Source: Hymenolepis diminuta (Eukaryota; Platyhelminthes; Cestoda; Cyclophyllidea; Hymenolepididae). From it: DNA of 64,000 bases. This document shows positions 39,486-52,700 of the stretch, in pieces. Location of the stretch: positions 821,599 through 885,598 of the forward strand of contig CAADRB010000039.1 in the NCBI GenBank assembly GCA_900708905.1. Reading direction: 5' to 3'. The stretch's first letter is position 1. Each line of letters starts with the position of its first letter. The translations under genes were made by a program, and so were the position numbers. Below the pieces are notes generated by a model that saw only the letters and a program-made list of their open reading frames with translations, was not told where the DNA came from and made no database searches.

Positions 39486-41489
39486 GCAGGATTTCCCCGA
39501 GGAATGTGCTGAACCAGCTTTTCGCCTGAACCTTAAGTGTGTCGATAAGCCTTACTTCAACTTTACCGATAATTGCGGACATTTTAAAATGAGTCGGAGT
39601 TGTACAATTTATTATTTTTCTCTACAGATAATGCGGATTATAGTTTTTCTCATTGCTCCATCTATATTAACAATTGTGTGGAGGAGTTTACTTTTGAGTC
39701 CTGCTGTTTCAACTGCTATTCGTTCTACATTCGTATCTCCTCCAACATATATCCAGGCAGCTTTATCAATAGCTATCTGCATTCCAAACGTAGCTAGAAT
39801 TCACTTGAATTTTCTCTTGGCTCTTTCGCAACATTAAACTACTGGCCATCATGCACAACTCAATGCTACAATCTTTTAACATCGTATGTGTTCTCCTGTC
39901 TGAAATCATGTACTCTGTCTGGCTATTGAATACTTCTGAGCAACGCCTTCCAATATCTCTGTGAAAAACACTTTTTCAGTGCCTGTGATGAAAATAAACG
40001 AAGTATCACACTGTGGAAGATAGCATTCTTACCACTAATAAACACAGCTAAATGTTATGCACGATAATCTGATGTGTGAATGTCAGGTGTTTCATAACCA
40101 TCCGGGAGCACATGCGGTTAAACTCCTGTCGACGGTCAGACAGTCATAATACGCATTTAAAATTAGCAGAAAACTAAAAAATGCCACTTTGCTTTTGAAA
40201 TTTAAACGTGGAGATTTAGACGTTCAAAGGAAAAAGTTGTGTCTTATTTGTGCGCAAGGAATTAAGTCAAAATACAGAAGGCTCTGAAGTCGGTGTGTGA
40301 AATTTGAAACCGCATTTTGCCACTCAATGTAGGCACAGTCTCGATTTATTGCTGGAGTTGAATCATCTGCGTCAAAAAGTTAGACCTCTACACAACACGC
40401 AAAAACTGTAGATATTATATCCAGCGATTTTCGGAGAACTCCATTTTATCATTAAGTTGAATTCAAATAAACGATATAGTAAAGTGTGTGTTTAAATTAC
40501 TTTTGATGAGAGAATGCACCCAATTCGAGGGAGAATTATAGCGAGGTAAATTAGTTAAGAAAAGAGAAAGCTTTCAGAAGGGTCAGCCTTACGTAGATGA
40601 ATGTAGACGTTTCTAGACATATCTAGTTTCTTTCTATCGTCCGTAGCACGGTCGTCAACAATAGAATAGTATCGAACGAAATGTAATTTGAGCTCTTAGT
40701 TGATAATCAGGTTAGGGAAACAGATGCTGTTTGTTTTAACGACTATCTTGAAGAAATGAGAAAGATGGAGTCAATCACATCAAGATGAAAATACATGCCA
40801 TATTACAGTCTTTTCAGGCCATTGGGGCAAAATGGTTAGATTAAAAAAGACATAATTTAGACAGGGAATACGTAGCTTTCAATATGACCTTCACCGGGGG
40901 TGGAGGAGAGGAGTAAAGCAAATTGGAGAATTCCAGCAAAGCTTGAAGATGATCGAGTAAGAAGTTGTACTGGTTGTTGGCTTTCAGGATCGGAATTTAA
41001 AGAATCCCGTATTCTTCGAATTCATTGGACACTTTGGGAAAGCGTACATCCAACTTTATCAAGTTCAAAGAGTTGGGTAGTGGTGCCATTCCCATCTTCA
41101 AACTTATGGAGGTATAAATTCATGCAGCCAATAGAAGCGCTTTAAAGTTAGCGGAATTTCACAAGACAGTAGAGAATAAACTGATGTCAAGGAAAGTTTA
41201 CTTTTCCATCCTCTAGTCCATAAAACGCCTTTTGCACACTTCTGTGATGTACCCGCTTTATTGAAAATTCGAGACAAGTATAATTTGTGGTCTAATAAAA
41301 TTGGGCATGAGAAATTAGATAAGCTACCATAAAATGGAATTGGGAGCAAAGAATGTAAATAATTAAGTAGAATACAATCTTTATTAAAAATAAATTTTTT
41401 CACCAATGACGAAAAATTAACAGAGTTGCAATTTTCGTTTCAGTGTGTGTCCCCATTGAAGGAGGGAATGAACTATAGTGAAAGCCGCC

Positions 41490-41600
41490 AAGTTAAAACA
41501 TCTTCCTTAATCTCATTTGGCTTCTCCAAGCTGCAAGAAGGGACAAATAAATCAAGATGGTACGACTAACTGCTCAAATTTTTTTCCAGCTCGTCTATAA
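41490..41600. repeat. dispersed repeat family C, copy 2
   Basis: CTCATTTGGCTTCTCCAAGC, TGCAAGAAGGGACAAATAAAT, then ACGACTAACTGCTCAAATTT and GTCTATAAGC (blocks shown separately). It aligns block by block with 37280-37370. Confidence 0.6.
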
Positions 41601-42000
41601 GCTGTGTATAACGCAGTGAACTGGGCAAAATGCGGACAAATTAATGAATCTAAAACCTAAATGATTCAGTACTCTTTGAGTATTTTGATTCATTTTACAT
41701 GATTCCCCCTCTTTGCCACTTCAACCCTAAATGGGAACTTTTACCTTTTACTAGGATAAGGTACTGAAGATTGACTATGCTCTTTCGAAATTGCACTTTA
41801 GATACATTCTTTTCTGAAAATGCAATGAGTTTTTGCCTTTATGTTCTAATGACTCAAACCTCCAATCTCTCATGTTTAGATGAGTTTATCAATTCTCTTT
41901 TTTCCTATATCTGTCCTGTTTCATTTAAATGTACATTCTCACTCATACACTCACGCTCGTCCTTGGCCGAGTGACTCAAATGAGCTGTCATTGTATTTCC

Positions 42001-42170
42001 ACACACGCCTGCCATTTATTCGTTCGTACGCTTTCCTCGCATCTCCTCTCATTCATTTCCCCATATCTTTCTTACTCTCTCGAATCCTCATCGTGGTTTA
42101 TTCAATACACTTTGATCTACATAACAATTTGTGTTCTACTTTTTGGAACTGTTTACAAACTGTTACTTTA
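42001..42170. repeat. dispersed repeat family B, copy at 42 kb
   Basis: CT-rich head, the 13-mer AATCCTCATCGTG (42083-42095), GGTTTATTCAATACA, TTTGTGTTCTACTTT, TGGAACTGTTT, and a GTTAC end. Collinear with 34981-35120. Confidence 0.65.
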
Positions 42171-43842
42171 ACAGTACTTCCTCGTTAAAGATATTTGTAA
42201 TATCGGTTAGATACCTGTATATTTTATTAACTATTCAGAGATCTTGTCATTTTTATTTGATCTGAACATCTTATTTCAAAGAGTTTATATTTTTTGAAAT
42301 GAGCCAGTTTTGGTCGATTTTTCGATGAGATTTTGCGTGTTCTCGCAGTAAAACCTCCGTGATTGATCAAATTCATGACATTCTTGAAATGCCTCGATTT
42401 TTTATTTATTTTCCTCTTCAAAAAAGATAATTTTGTATTTGTAAACCAAGGATTTCTGTTTTAAATTGATTCCTTTAAGATAGCGAGACGATAAGATTGA
42501 ACAGTCTTTGGTCATACGACGGGAGCGTTGAGTTGTTCGGGTTCTCACTAGGGGATAACTTGCTCCACAATTTCCTGGGTTCAAGAGTAACATCAGGTCG
42601 GCAATATTCATTTGGTTTCGCGGTTGATCATGCCATTTGCACCGTTTTACGACTAAGAGCAGGTGTACGGAAATAATAACGGATATTTTTAAATAGCGGT
42701 GCTCGCTAGAGATCAGATTTTTGAAAGGAAGTTCCTATCAATAGAAGCCGTACTCTTTCCAATAGCTACCGTTTCCACCCTAGTGCGCAGTGTAAGCGCC
42801 GAAAATTTCTAACATAACATGTTGAAATCCACGATGAGCTTTTCTTATTGGCATATATCTCGCTTGTTCTCAGGTGTTGGTTTTACATACGCCTTATGAA
42901 GTGAAGAAATTACTCCATCAAATGCAAGTCTTTAACAGGGTTCTAGGACCTTTGGCTCGGCTCCTTCAGCCTCCTCCTCCCCCCTTAATTCCTATTGGTT
43001 CAGTGCACAATTAACCTCTTTTCTTCTCTCAACTCTCAGTGACTTAACAGTTGGTAGAAGCGGTTGTCTACATGCTAGGCTTAAAAAGAGTTGTCTAACA
43101 ATACAGACTTTTCTTGGCATACATTAGAAAGATCAAATGGGCTGGAATTATGCAAGTATATTAACAATTAAATCCAGCCACTTTGTATTTGTTTTTAAAA
43201 ACAAAGGGGTATAAATGTGTGATAAGGATATAAACCTAGGCAGAAATTCGGCGAAATCAACGTAAACGCATTTCTATAGGAAGGAGGAAAAGCACAATTA
43301 AGTACGCTGAATGTCAATGAGAGTTTAGTCACCAGGATGGAAACATCGGTAAGATTTTGTTTAATTGATGGCTCCTCAAATAGAAATATTCAGACATATT
43401 TCTCCTATTCGAAGATACTTGCCATATATTTTCTTATTATTAACCAAACCAGGGCAAAAAACTAACTAGATTTATTTATGATAGTAGTCTAGTAAGGAGT
43501 GAAACCGATAGAATAGGGTGTGTACTAACAATAGGATCTCAAGAGTCATGCTTTATTTGAAGTCCGAATGGACAGAATTGCTCATATTCCCTCACTTCGA
43601 TCACTAATTTTCTGGGTGACATCATATCTAAGATGTTCAGAGCTTTTGACCAGTTGATTTACTTGAATGATTGTTTATGTCATTTTGATTTACTTGTATC
43701 TTACAGCCACGAGCAGGTAGATAAGATAAGAAAGGATGCTATTAACAGAAATAAGCGAGTGAAGATAGTGTGCTCAAAGAATGTACACAAGCATATATTT
43801 ACCCCCTATCAAAGTGAACTGACTTATTCCTCCAATATGAGG

Positions 43843-43859
43843 CTGGGATCTGATCCCAG
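43843..43859. repeat. 17-base near-palindrome
   Basis: CTGGGATCTGATCCCAG is two 8-base complementary arms around a single base. It is short, and no function is claimed. Confidence 0.5.
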
Positions 43860-46800
43860 TTAGTCAGCTGACAACTCTTGAATAATAAAATATTTAAGAA
43901 AACAGGAATAATTAATATTTCGTTCACCTCGAAATCAACAGATCCCATATTCCAAGCACTTAAAGTTCTCAAGCTGTGCTTTTCTGTGCTCAGCTACTAA
44001 ATCCGTATTAGATTATTGATTCATTATAATAATGCAATCACCATACAATAACGGAAAAAGCGAGTAACCCTCAGGGTTCATAATGACAGAAAAGATGTGT
44101 TTCAACTAATGAAAATGAGAAATTAAAAGCGATTCATATGAAGATTTTCCAAGGGCGGATAGGCGCAAGTCGCAGCATAGATCATTGGCGTGAAGAAGGC
44201 GAAACCTGGATATAATGTTATGAAGGGAATAGTTTATATTTCTGACCGTCAACCTCAATAAGAAGGGATGCGAAGAAGGGATAGCTGATATAAGGTGAAT
44301 TCTGATTATGAAATTCAGATGAAATGCCTAATTTAACAAGGATATTACTGAACTGATAGAGCAGACATGACGAATTCAGTGCTCAGATGAATTAATTAGC
44401 CTCTAACTTCCTGACCTTCTTCCTCTTCTTCCCAAAACTCTTCAATCCCATATTGAAGTCCCTTGTTTTTGGATGCATCCCACGGATAACAGTTATAATT
44501 GTGCTTTTTTTATCGGTAAGAATAACGAAATATCTGCACAATATATAGAGGTCTCAGGTGAGAAATAGTTAAAACTAAGAGTAAATACTGAAAAAGCACC
44601 ACAAATATGAAATTTGAGGATTGTGGGAAGTAAGTGAATTCAGATTTCGTTTTCTGCACCATAAAATCAACTTTCGTCTACGTTTGTTTGAGTCACCAAC
44701 TGGAAAGGTGTGACTATGTAATCGGGTCACAGTTGATGAAATAAGTGAATTTTATTTCTTCCTTTGAAGACCTCACAAGATTTCTCTTAGGAGCCCTGTG
44801 AAACACAGCATCGGATAGAAATCGGCGCCTGTCGTGAGGCACATTTTAGGCCCAAATCGTAAAACTTTTAAGCACACACCTGTTGTATTTTATTTCCGAG
44901 AAAACTTAATTGCTGCGCTGATCCAACAAGATGTGAAACTGCAAATTACATGAATTTGTTTTAATAGGTGTTGGAATAATTTCAAGAATTAGAAATAATT
45001 TTGAAACAAGCTACAAATCAATTATACTTTCATTATGAAAAGCAAAAAGATACAATTTTAATTTAAATGAAATCGATCGATGAAAGTGTGTAACTTGACG
45101 ATTTTCTAAATAAACCTCACGATGTATTCAAGATTTTACTTTCTGGAAGCAATTGTTGTCCCAAGTTAAATTCTCTTTCAATATTAAGACTGTTCTTATG
45201 GCTGTTTAGTGTAGATGAAAGGTGACAATCTGGCTTCGTCACCATGAAGGCGACTGTATCATATTAGAAAACCGAAATCAGCTCGCAGATGGAATGATAA
45301 ACCAAAGACAAAACGAGATTAACAATTGGTTTATCTCATTAGGGGACTTAAGACGAAGGTCAAAGGATTAAGGGAACATGTAAGAACATATTAACGCAAA
45401 ATTTGAGGTCAAACGAAATTTAATGAAGTTCCCTGAAATTGCCATTTTTAAATACAAAAACAACCAGAATTCGACAAAATAACTAGGAACTGTATATCTA
45501 GATCACTGATAACTCCTTAGAAACTTTATGCATTAGACATCTAGTTTATTACCAGTATCGTCTTGATCCATGAACGTACCTTGCATAATATAATCCACTT
45601 GTATCTGTCTGGTTCATAAGTGGAAGTCCGTACCAATTGGACCACCCATATTCACTCCCAGTGAGTAGATATTAAGTGTTTGTCTTTTAGTCACGGATTT
45701 GATCGTCAATATTAACAATAACAACCATTCGGTATAATCATGGTTATGGACGAGCATCTGAAATTATTGATGAAATTCCCTCGTATTTTGCATCTTTCAA
45801 GGATCCTTTGACATTATTTTTAAAATTTTGAGCTTATGGTTATACTCTCCTTAAAGAAGTTATGATAATATTAATGGACTGGATCATTGCGTGACTTGAT
45901 ATCTTTCACAGGGGCGAGAGTAAAACCCATTTCCTGATATTAGATACATTCCTGATACTATATAAATCAGATGAAATTACTTCCACCAGCAAATTTCAAC
46001 GGAACATTATGGACACGTAGTTGGATCAATTTCGGAAGTCAGCAAAGTTGTCCGATATGCTGACCAAGTGTTTTGACTTATAATCTTGGTCTCCATTTAG
46101 TATTTTCCGATTTAAGCCATTTTCCACTAGTTCGTACTATATTATTGCAGGACAGGCTCGAACTTAGCGCCTCGAAATAAAAATAGTGCCATTTTCTAAC
46201 TGCATAAATTGAACTACTACAAGACGGAACTGCGACAGAATCTAAGAGAGAGCAGCAGAAGGAAATTATAATAAAGCGGGTAGAATCTGCAGACTAGTCA
46301 ACGTAACATATAACGTTCATTAAATTAAAAAGTCACTATTATATATTCAATTAGTTTCTCGGATATAAAGTTGTAATGTTCTATGGTTTTATTCTTTCAA
46401 ATATATAAATGCATTGGAAAACTCTAGAATATTCTAATACATTCCAATTATGCATTTTAAAACAAGTTTCTTTTTATAATATTTATTTAATAATGTTTCA
46501 TTTTGTCATCTCTACTTTATCACATATGCAAACTAAGCGAATAAAGTTATTAGATGAAGAATTTCTTGTTTTAACCGATGAACCTGACCGTAAAACTTTG
46601 AAATGCAGTCCGTTTAGTTTATATTTAAATAAAATTGCATATTTATGTAATTGACAGTCGATGAACAAACCAGGCATACATCTTTAGGTCCTGCATGATC
46701 CCATGAAATGCAAACTGTTAACTTCCCGAATATTATGCGCATAATCTCACCCAAGAACCTGGGGTCAGCTGTCTACAATGTGAACTCTTCCCCGTGCACA

Positions 46801-48009
46801 ACACAGTGCTTCCATAATTCCCCACTTTATGACAATTTCTTACCATGTCATGGGTAATAACATTAATAGAATGATTAGTAAATCTTAAATAGCATTGTGG
46901 ACGAATTCTATTTACTTGGTGCCATGAATGAACAAACAATTCTTGAAATCGACATGCTAGACCCTTTCCTCTATCACTAATTAACTCGCTCGCAATGAAG
47001 AAAACCAGAACCAAAAGAAATGCCAAAATCTAAATTCAAGTGTGATTGATTACCCATGATCTGCGAACAATCTTTCAAACATATATATGTGCTTCTGGAT
47101 CACTGACATTTAATATGGGGCGGTGAAAAATGTTTTCACTCCTAAAAAGGGTTTTATCCGACTCCCATGAAACCATCATCTTCAAGTGATTGGCCACTTA
47201 AAGTCTATTTTGTACTCTCTAGCTGTCAAAGTGGTACGCAAGTAGCTGAAAAAGGCAAAAGTGTAAAATTGAACCCAAATTTAATACTTCCATGGAAACA
47301 TTCATTATTCTAACTATCCGCTCTGTGACTACCATCCAGTCTTTCGAACCTCTATTGATGTGGACTCTTTTCTAATATTTAGCACTTGAGAAGTAATGTT
47401 GTAGAGTGGGTAAGAGTACAAATCATCGATATTACGTTTCACTTAATTTGAATTCCAGAAGCATCGAATTGTCCATTATTCTTAAATGCAAAATAGTAAT
47501 TTATATTTCAATTTCATTAACAGACTTCCAGGCTTTTAGGTGGGATTATCCCCAGTATCATTTGAACTTTTACACCGGTAACTTTAATTCTCTGGCAGCT
47601 AAGAGCCTCAATACATTTAAAATAGCAAAGGTCACTACAGTTAATCTGAGTGAGGTCTTCACTTCACCCTTCTTCATCTGTTAGATATAAAATTGAAAAC
47701 TCAATAAATCCCCGCCTACCTCGTAATTAGATAATGAGTATTCAGTTACCAATGAACATTCAGTTTCATAAAATGCGTTTTATCTTACCAAAGTCCATTG
47801 GTCAATGAAACACAGTACATTAATGGCGACGTTTTAGTCGATTTGACCTTTACATACTAAACATTATTGAATTGTCGGTATATCATTAAATTATTTTGCT
47901 TTACTTCGGTTTTCGCCTCATGGAGAAATCAGTGGAGAGATTTAGATTACTGTACATTATTCTTTCATTAAATTAATTTTCTTAAGCGTAGTGAATAAAA
48001 CTAAAGTCG

Positions 48010-48110
48010 CATTGCTATTCTCATCCTCCTGTTTATAGCCGTAAGAAGAAAAGTTATTCAAAGTGGAACTGTCAACTATATCATCAAATGATCACGTAAG
48101 AAGTCCGAAG
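48010..48110. repeat. dispersed repeat family C, copy 3 (diverged)
   Basis: ATTCTCATCCTCCTGTTTAT, then AGCCGTAAGAAGAAAAG, in the order seen at 37280 and 41505. It is the most diverged of the three copies. Confidence 0.45.
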
Positions 48111-49479
48111 TAAAATTACAGATATGAAGCTTTGGAATGCTGGGATATTACGGAGAGAATTATATTCCTTCTCAGAAAGAAAACAACTGAATTCCTCCAG
48201 AATTAGAAGTAAGGCACCTCATTATATGCTCCTATTCGTCTCTCCCGTTCCATCCCCCACTGGATTATATTGTTATTTTGCATGTTCAAATGCGATCCCA
48301 TAATTAAAACTTCCGAGCATTTTGCATTATTATGGGTAATAATACAGAAATTACTGGGAGTGTAGTGGTTTTAGTTAAGAGGTTAATGATATGCAATGAA
48401 ATAAAAAACAGTACCATTACTACTATGTGAACTATTATTATAACACAAGAGTAATATTATTATACCTTTTGCACAAATAATGCTTTCAATTCCGCTAGGA
48501 ATATTCTAGAAATAATAAACCGATTGGTATTAAACAATTTTACTACCAAACCGACCTTTTCAATGGACTGAAGCATAAAATTTTATGTTTCAAATATTTG
48601 GTCCTTAAATTGGCATATTTTCAGCTTCAGTAATTATATTTGAAACTCCCGGGGAAGTTGCATTATTTCATCTGAAATAAAAGTTAATTGTTGAGTAGAA
48701 AGGCGACATCCCAGAATTGAAATCAATCTACAACAAGGTGGTTGTACAATCCGTACTCTTCTTATCTTTGCAATACCATATAAACAATTTTAAAGCATTA
48801 GAAGACCTGCGTTTACTTTTTCAAATAAGCACTTTATATGTAGTTATTAAAGACTGAAATATAAAGATTTCAACTTCGAGAAGAATCAAGATTTTGGAAC
48901 GCAAACTGCCCATTTAGTAGATATTGTACAACTCGAGTCCAAAAATCAAATGAGTCAAGTTTCTCTGGTACCTTGACGTTGTCCTTAGCATCTTTTCGTC
49001 GCCCTCTTATTTATCGTTTGTTGGATTCTCTGTTATTCGATGCCACTTGCTTCTCACAATTAAAAATTGTAAAATTTTTGTTTTACTGTGAGTAATAATA
49101 AAGCCCCACCTCTTAAATTGCATATCTTTTAGGTAGAAATACCGACAATTTGACAGTAAAAGAGATGCCTGAAGTTTATAATAATGCCACTAGATTTAAA
49201 TTAAAGTGTTCATTCACCTAATTCCTAATCATCTAGAATATTTCGATGTAAAATGCCTAAAACACTCACTTTCAGATGGTGACAACGAAATAACAGTACC
49301 GTCTAGTTAATTTGATCGATCGGGAAATCGTCGCATATTCATTTTTCATAGATGGGCAGAAGTGGAATATTTTCATGCATTTATAGCCACAGATATAGCT
49401 TTGCTGGAACCTAGTAAATCATGTTCACTCTCGCAGGGTAGATCCAGCATTTTCTGTCGTGTTAATTAACTGGTCAGTT

Positions 49480-49753
49480 TAATGCCACCTTCCGACTTTG
49501 TCCTGACCCCAAAGGCGTCATTTTTACGATCACACCTCACCCCCCTTCGCATGCACGTACCCCCCGTGGAGGTGGAGGGAGGGGGGAGGGGAGGTTGTAT
49601 GCGTGCGAGTGGAATAGGGGGAGAGAAGAAGGGGGCATGCCGTTGTGCTGTGATTGGCCAGGTGCCAACCAGTCAACTGGTGCCCGTCTCAAGCGCATAC
49701 AAACGCAGAGCAAAAAAGCCGAGTGGACATCAAAAAAATCAAGCTCGATCAAC
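49480..49753 (+). promoter_or_regulatory. GC-rich upstream region of the Wnt gene
   Basis: The base composition changes sharply to G/C-rich just before the Wnt start codon. It contains a C-run/G-run boundary near 49560-49570, a purine tract with long G runs (49566-49594), and an inverted CCAAT box (ATTGG, 49653-49657) about 100 bases upstream of the ATG, next to an E-box-like CAGGTG. This looks like a promoter or 5' UTR. No TATA box is obvious, and the transcription start is unknown. Confidence 0.5.
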
Positions 49754-52700
49754 ATGCAAGTACCGCCAAGAAATTGCTCTATTTGGATTCTTTCGATCGC
49801 TTTTTTGCTGTGTCTACTTCAAGTGGAATTTACCCAGTCCATCTCTTGGCTGTAAGTAGCAGGTTATTAACACTCTGAACTTTCATTACAAGTGTAAAAT
49901 TTCCCGAAATTTTGTATTTCAATTTAAACTAAATATCTTATTATTTTAATAATGTCAATGTAAATAAGTTTTTATAATATGCAAAATCTGAAATATTTAT
50001 TATGTATGAAATTAACTACTCTGTAATTCCAAATTAAAAATTTTATTTATTTATTCAAAAAAACTCAGAGCATCTTATTTACGTGTTTTCTAAAATAATT
50101 ATTTATATCTAGCACTAAAACCTATTACACATTGAAGATATCGAAAGAAAAACTACCTGAGAATTAATTTGTAAATTTAAAAATTCAAACAGTATGTAAT
50201 GAGTATCAAATTATTAAAATATTAAATACACCAATGGTTCTACAACATTTTAAACTCGGTCAACTCAGATGTGCGTCTTCCTCTACCATCAGACGAGACT
50301 GAAATGGGAAATTCAACGCAAATGAAAGTAATATATTCTCGCCGGAAAACGGAAATCAACTACGATTTCCATCCATTTCCCTTGAAGGCAGGGCTTTAAT
50401 ATACCACACTCAAGATTTCAAGAAATGACGTTTAAGGTCATGCAAATACTAGCCGCGTCCGAAACAATGTACAGTTCTCGCTATCAAAACTATTACCTTC
50501 CTTTCGGTTCACCAGAGGGAATATAATGCAGTTTACAATGCAGTATAACATATATTCAAGTATATGCTCTGATCCGAAACGTAATTTTCATAGGACTCTT
50601 GGTTAAATGAACAAAGTAATTATGCTCACTAACTGTAAATTTCATATTCAACCATCTTGTAGATATGAGGCACAAAAGGCCAATTACACCTGTTATTCCA
50701 GAGGACAATAGATAGAGCCCAGGTTAACATTTCATTGAAAGATCTGTAGCAGATACTACACAAATAAGCCCCTGGCTAAACCGTAGCAATCCTCTAGAAG
50801 TCCAACTAGCTGCAGACAAGTACAACTAGCCTCTAGCAGAGTCCTCCAGGATAACTATGTCCAAAAGTTAGCTATGTTATGTCCAAGTAACGAGAACACA
50901 AAGGAGTTGACCGCAAAAGTGCTCAATAATTGAGTATAATTAACGCTACGCTGCATGCACATTAATCATTGATTGGCCGGGAGGTCTCTGCATGGACACC
51001 CGCGCTTGCTCGATACGCGATCGGTAACACGTTTGCACTTTCCAGAATGTTCTAGCATACAGGGGGTCCTTTTATTCCGCCCTGGTAGGCGCTGCGTCTT
51101 GAGTGAGGGATTATTTATTTGATGAGAACATAGAAAAGGCAGCAGCTACACTTATTCAGCTGAAACTTTGTACATTTATTAATTGAATGGCAAATGAAAT
51201 AAGCCAATTAAAACAACAGTTAAAGATAAGATTAAAATTTAAAATAACACTTAACATCAGACGTGTCTGGTACCATACATTCTCAATTAAATGAATGCGA
51301 CGTATACCTACATTTTCGGCTGTGAAATCTAGGAAAGTATATAGAAACGAAATCTATCGTGAAATGGTTTATTTAATATAACGCAGGGGGTTTTTAACCT
51401 TTAATTAAAAGTTCTAGAGAGATTAACTGTGAGTTGCTACTTAAATCTAAAGATCATCAGACTACAGTGCAAGCGTAATAGAAGGTTTTAATTTGTCGAA
51501 GGCAAAAACCTTAGACAAGAGTGGACACTTTTACCTCTGAAATTTTGAATTGTTACAATATGTCATTCAATCTTAAATCCCATTTACTAAACATTTACGA
51601 TTGATTTTATAAAGTACAGCATCTGAAATAGTAAAACCAACTCCTTTCCGGATTTACCAGTTGAAATGATCAACTTTTCTAATGACCGAGGAAAGATCAG
51701 CAGATAAATGGTCGTTTAGGAATACGGAATTAAACTGAAAACACCGATTTGATTACTCTGAAAAAAAGGTGTTGTTTACGACGTCAAATAAGTGTTTTCC
51801 TTGACTTGACCCAGACAGAATCATAAAATGCTGATGTAAGTAGACACCCCAATTACCTGTTTATGAGGCCTTTGGCAGGTTGTTTCGTGATTCACGACTG
51901 ATACTAGACGGCTGAGTGACCCAAGCAACAATAAATCAAGCTTCAAGTCAGTCATATAACATCCTCTGCATAGGTGTATCAATGTGACCTTCAATCAATA
52001 AAGGGAATCGAAAATAAACTGACTTTATTGAATACCATTTTCAGAGGTCTCCACCGCTATCCACGTTCGAAGGTGCTTGAGAAAGAACGTTTCACTCCGA
52101 ACGAATGTGTCTATGCAAAATATCGTTATGGACTGGGTAAAAAGCAGTTGGAATTTTGTCATCATCCAGAGGGCAGTTTTGCGATGCATGCTGTCCTCAA
52201 GTCAGCCCAAGCAGTCACCTACTACTGTCCAGGGATATTCAAGGATAGACGCTGGAATTGCTCGTCTGTAGAGTTCTTGCCGAAAACTTCTCCTGATATT
52301 TCCAGAAGTAAGTCGATATGCAAAATAAATCATTTATAAAGAATAAATTTATGAAATAAATATTAATCACATTTCTGAAAAATTAGAACGCAACAAAATC
52401 TCAAGTATATTGGGGTGACATGTATTTCCTCTCTTGATTTAAACAAAATATGTTTTCAACAATCTGTTAAAACAGCAGAAAACCGAATCTTAGCTCCTTG
52501 TTTTGGCTTGGAATACAAATACTTAAACAATGGATATCAATTGAAATTAGATAATATTCAGCCCATTTAAACAAAATACCGTGACAAGAATATGACTTGA
52601 ATAGTTGGGTATATAGCTTTCAACAAAATATTTACTGGAGACAAGATGAAGATAAATTGGATTAAACCAATATTTCTACATAGTTTCATTTGCAGTTAAG

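Larger units (their letters stand above)
32314..49753. other. 17 kb region without a convincing gene
   Basis: Between the dynein light chain start and the Wnt start codon I find no exon with a recognisable domain on either strand. Open frames here are short and AT-driven. The region holds GA-rich DNA (33060-33230), CT-rich DNA (35655-35880), families B and C, hairpins at 39436-39485 and 43843-43859, and the Wnt upstream region (49480-49753). Long-range Wnt regulatory DNA or unrecognised non-coding RNA is possible but unproven. Confidence 0.5.

Noticed and set aside
39589..39837. Two overlapping plus-strand open frames, one hydrophobic.
   Set aside because: No homology recognised; one frame's Cys/Phe/Tyr richness and the other's hydrophobicity are typical of T-rich DNA.
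49482..49753. Overlapping open frames upstream of the Wnt start, on both strands.
   Set aside because: Caused by GC-rich, stop-poor composition. No protein features; only the last 33 codons of one frame (the signal peptide) are real.
51974..52044. Upstream extension of Wnt exon 2 (an open frame from an AG at 51972-51973).
   Set aside because: Out of phase with the exon 1 donor. The acceptor at 52043-52044 gives the correct phase and a Wnt11-like join (ISWL-GLHRY).
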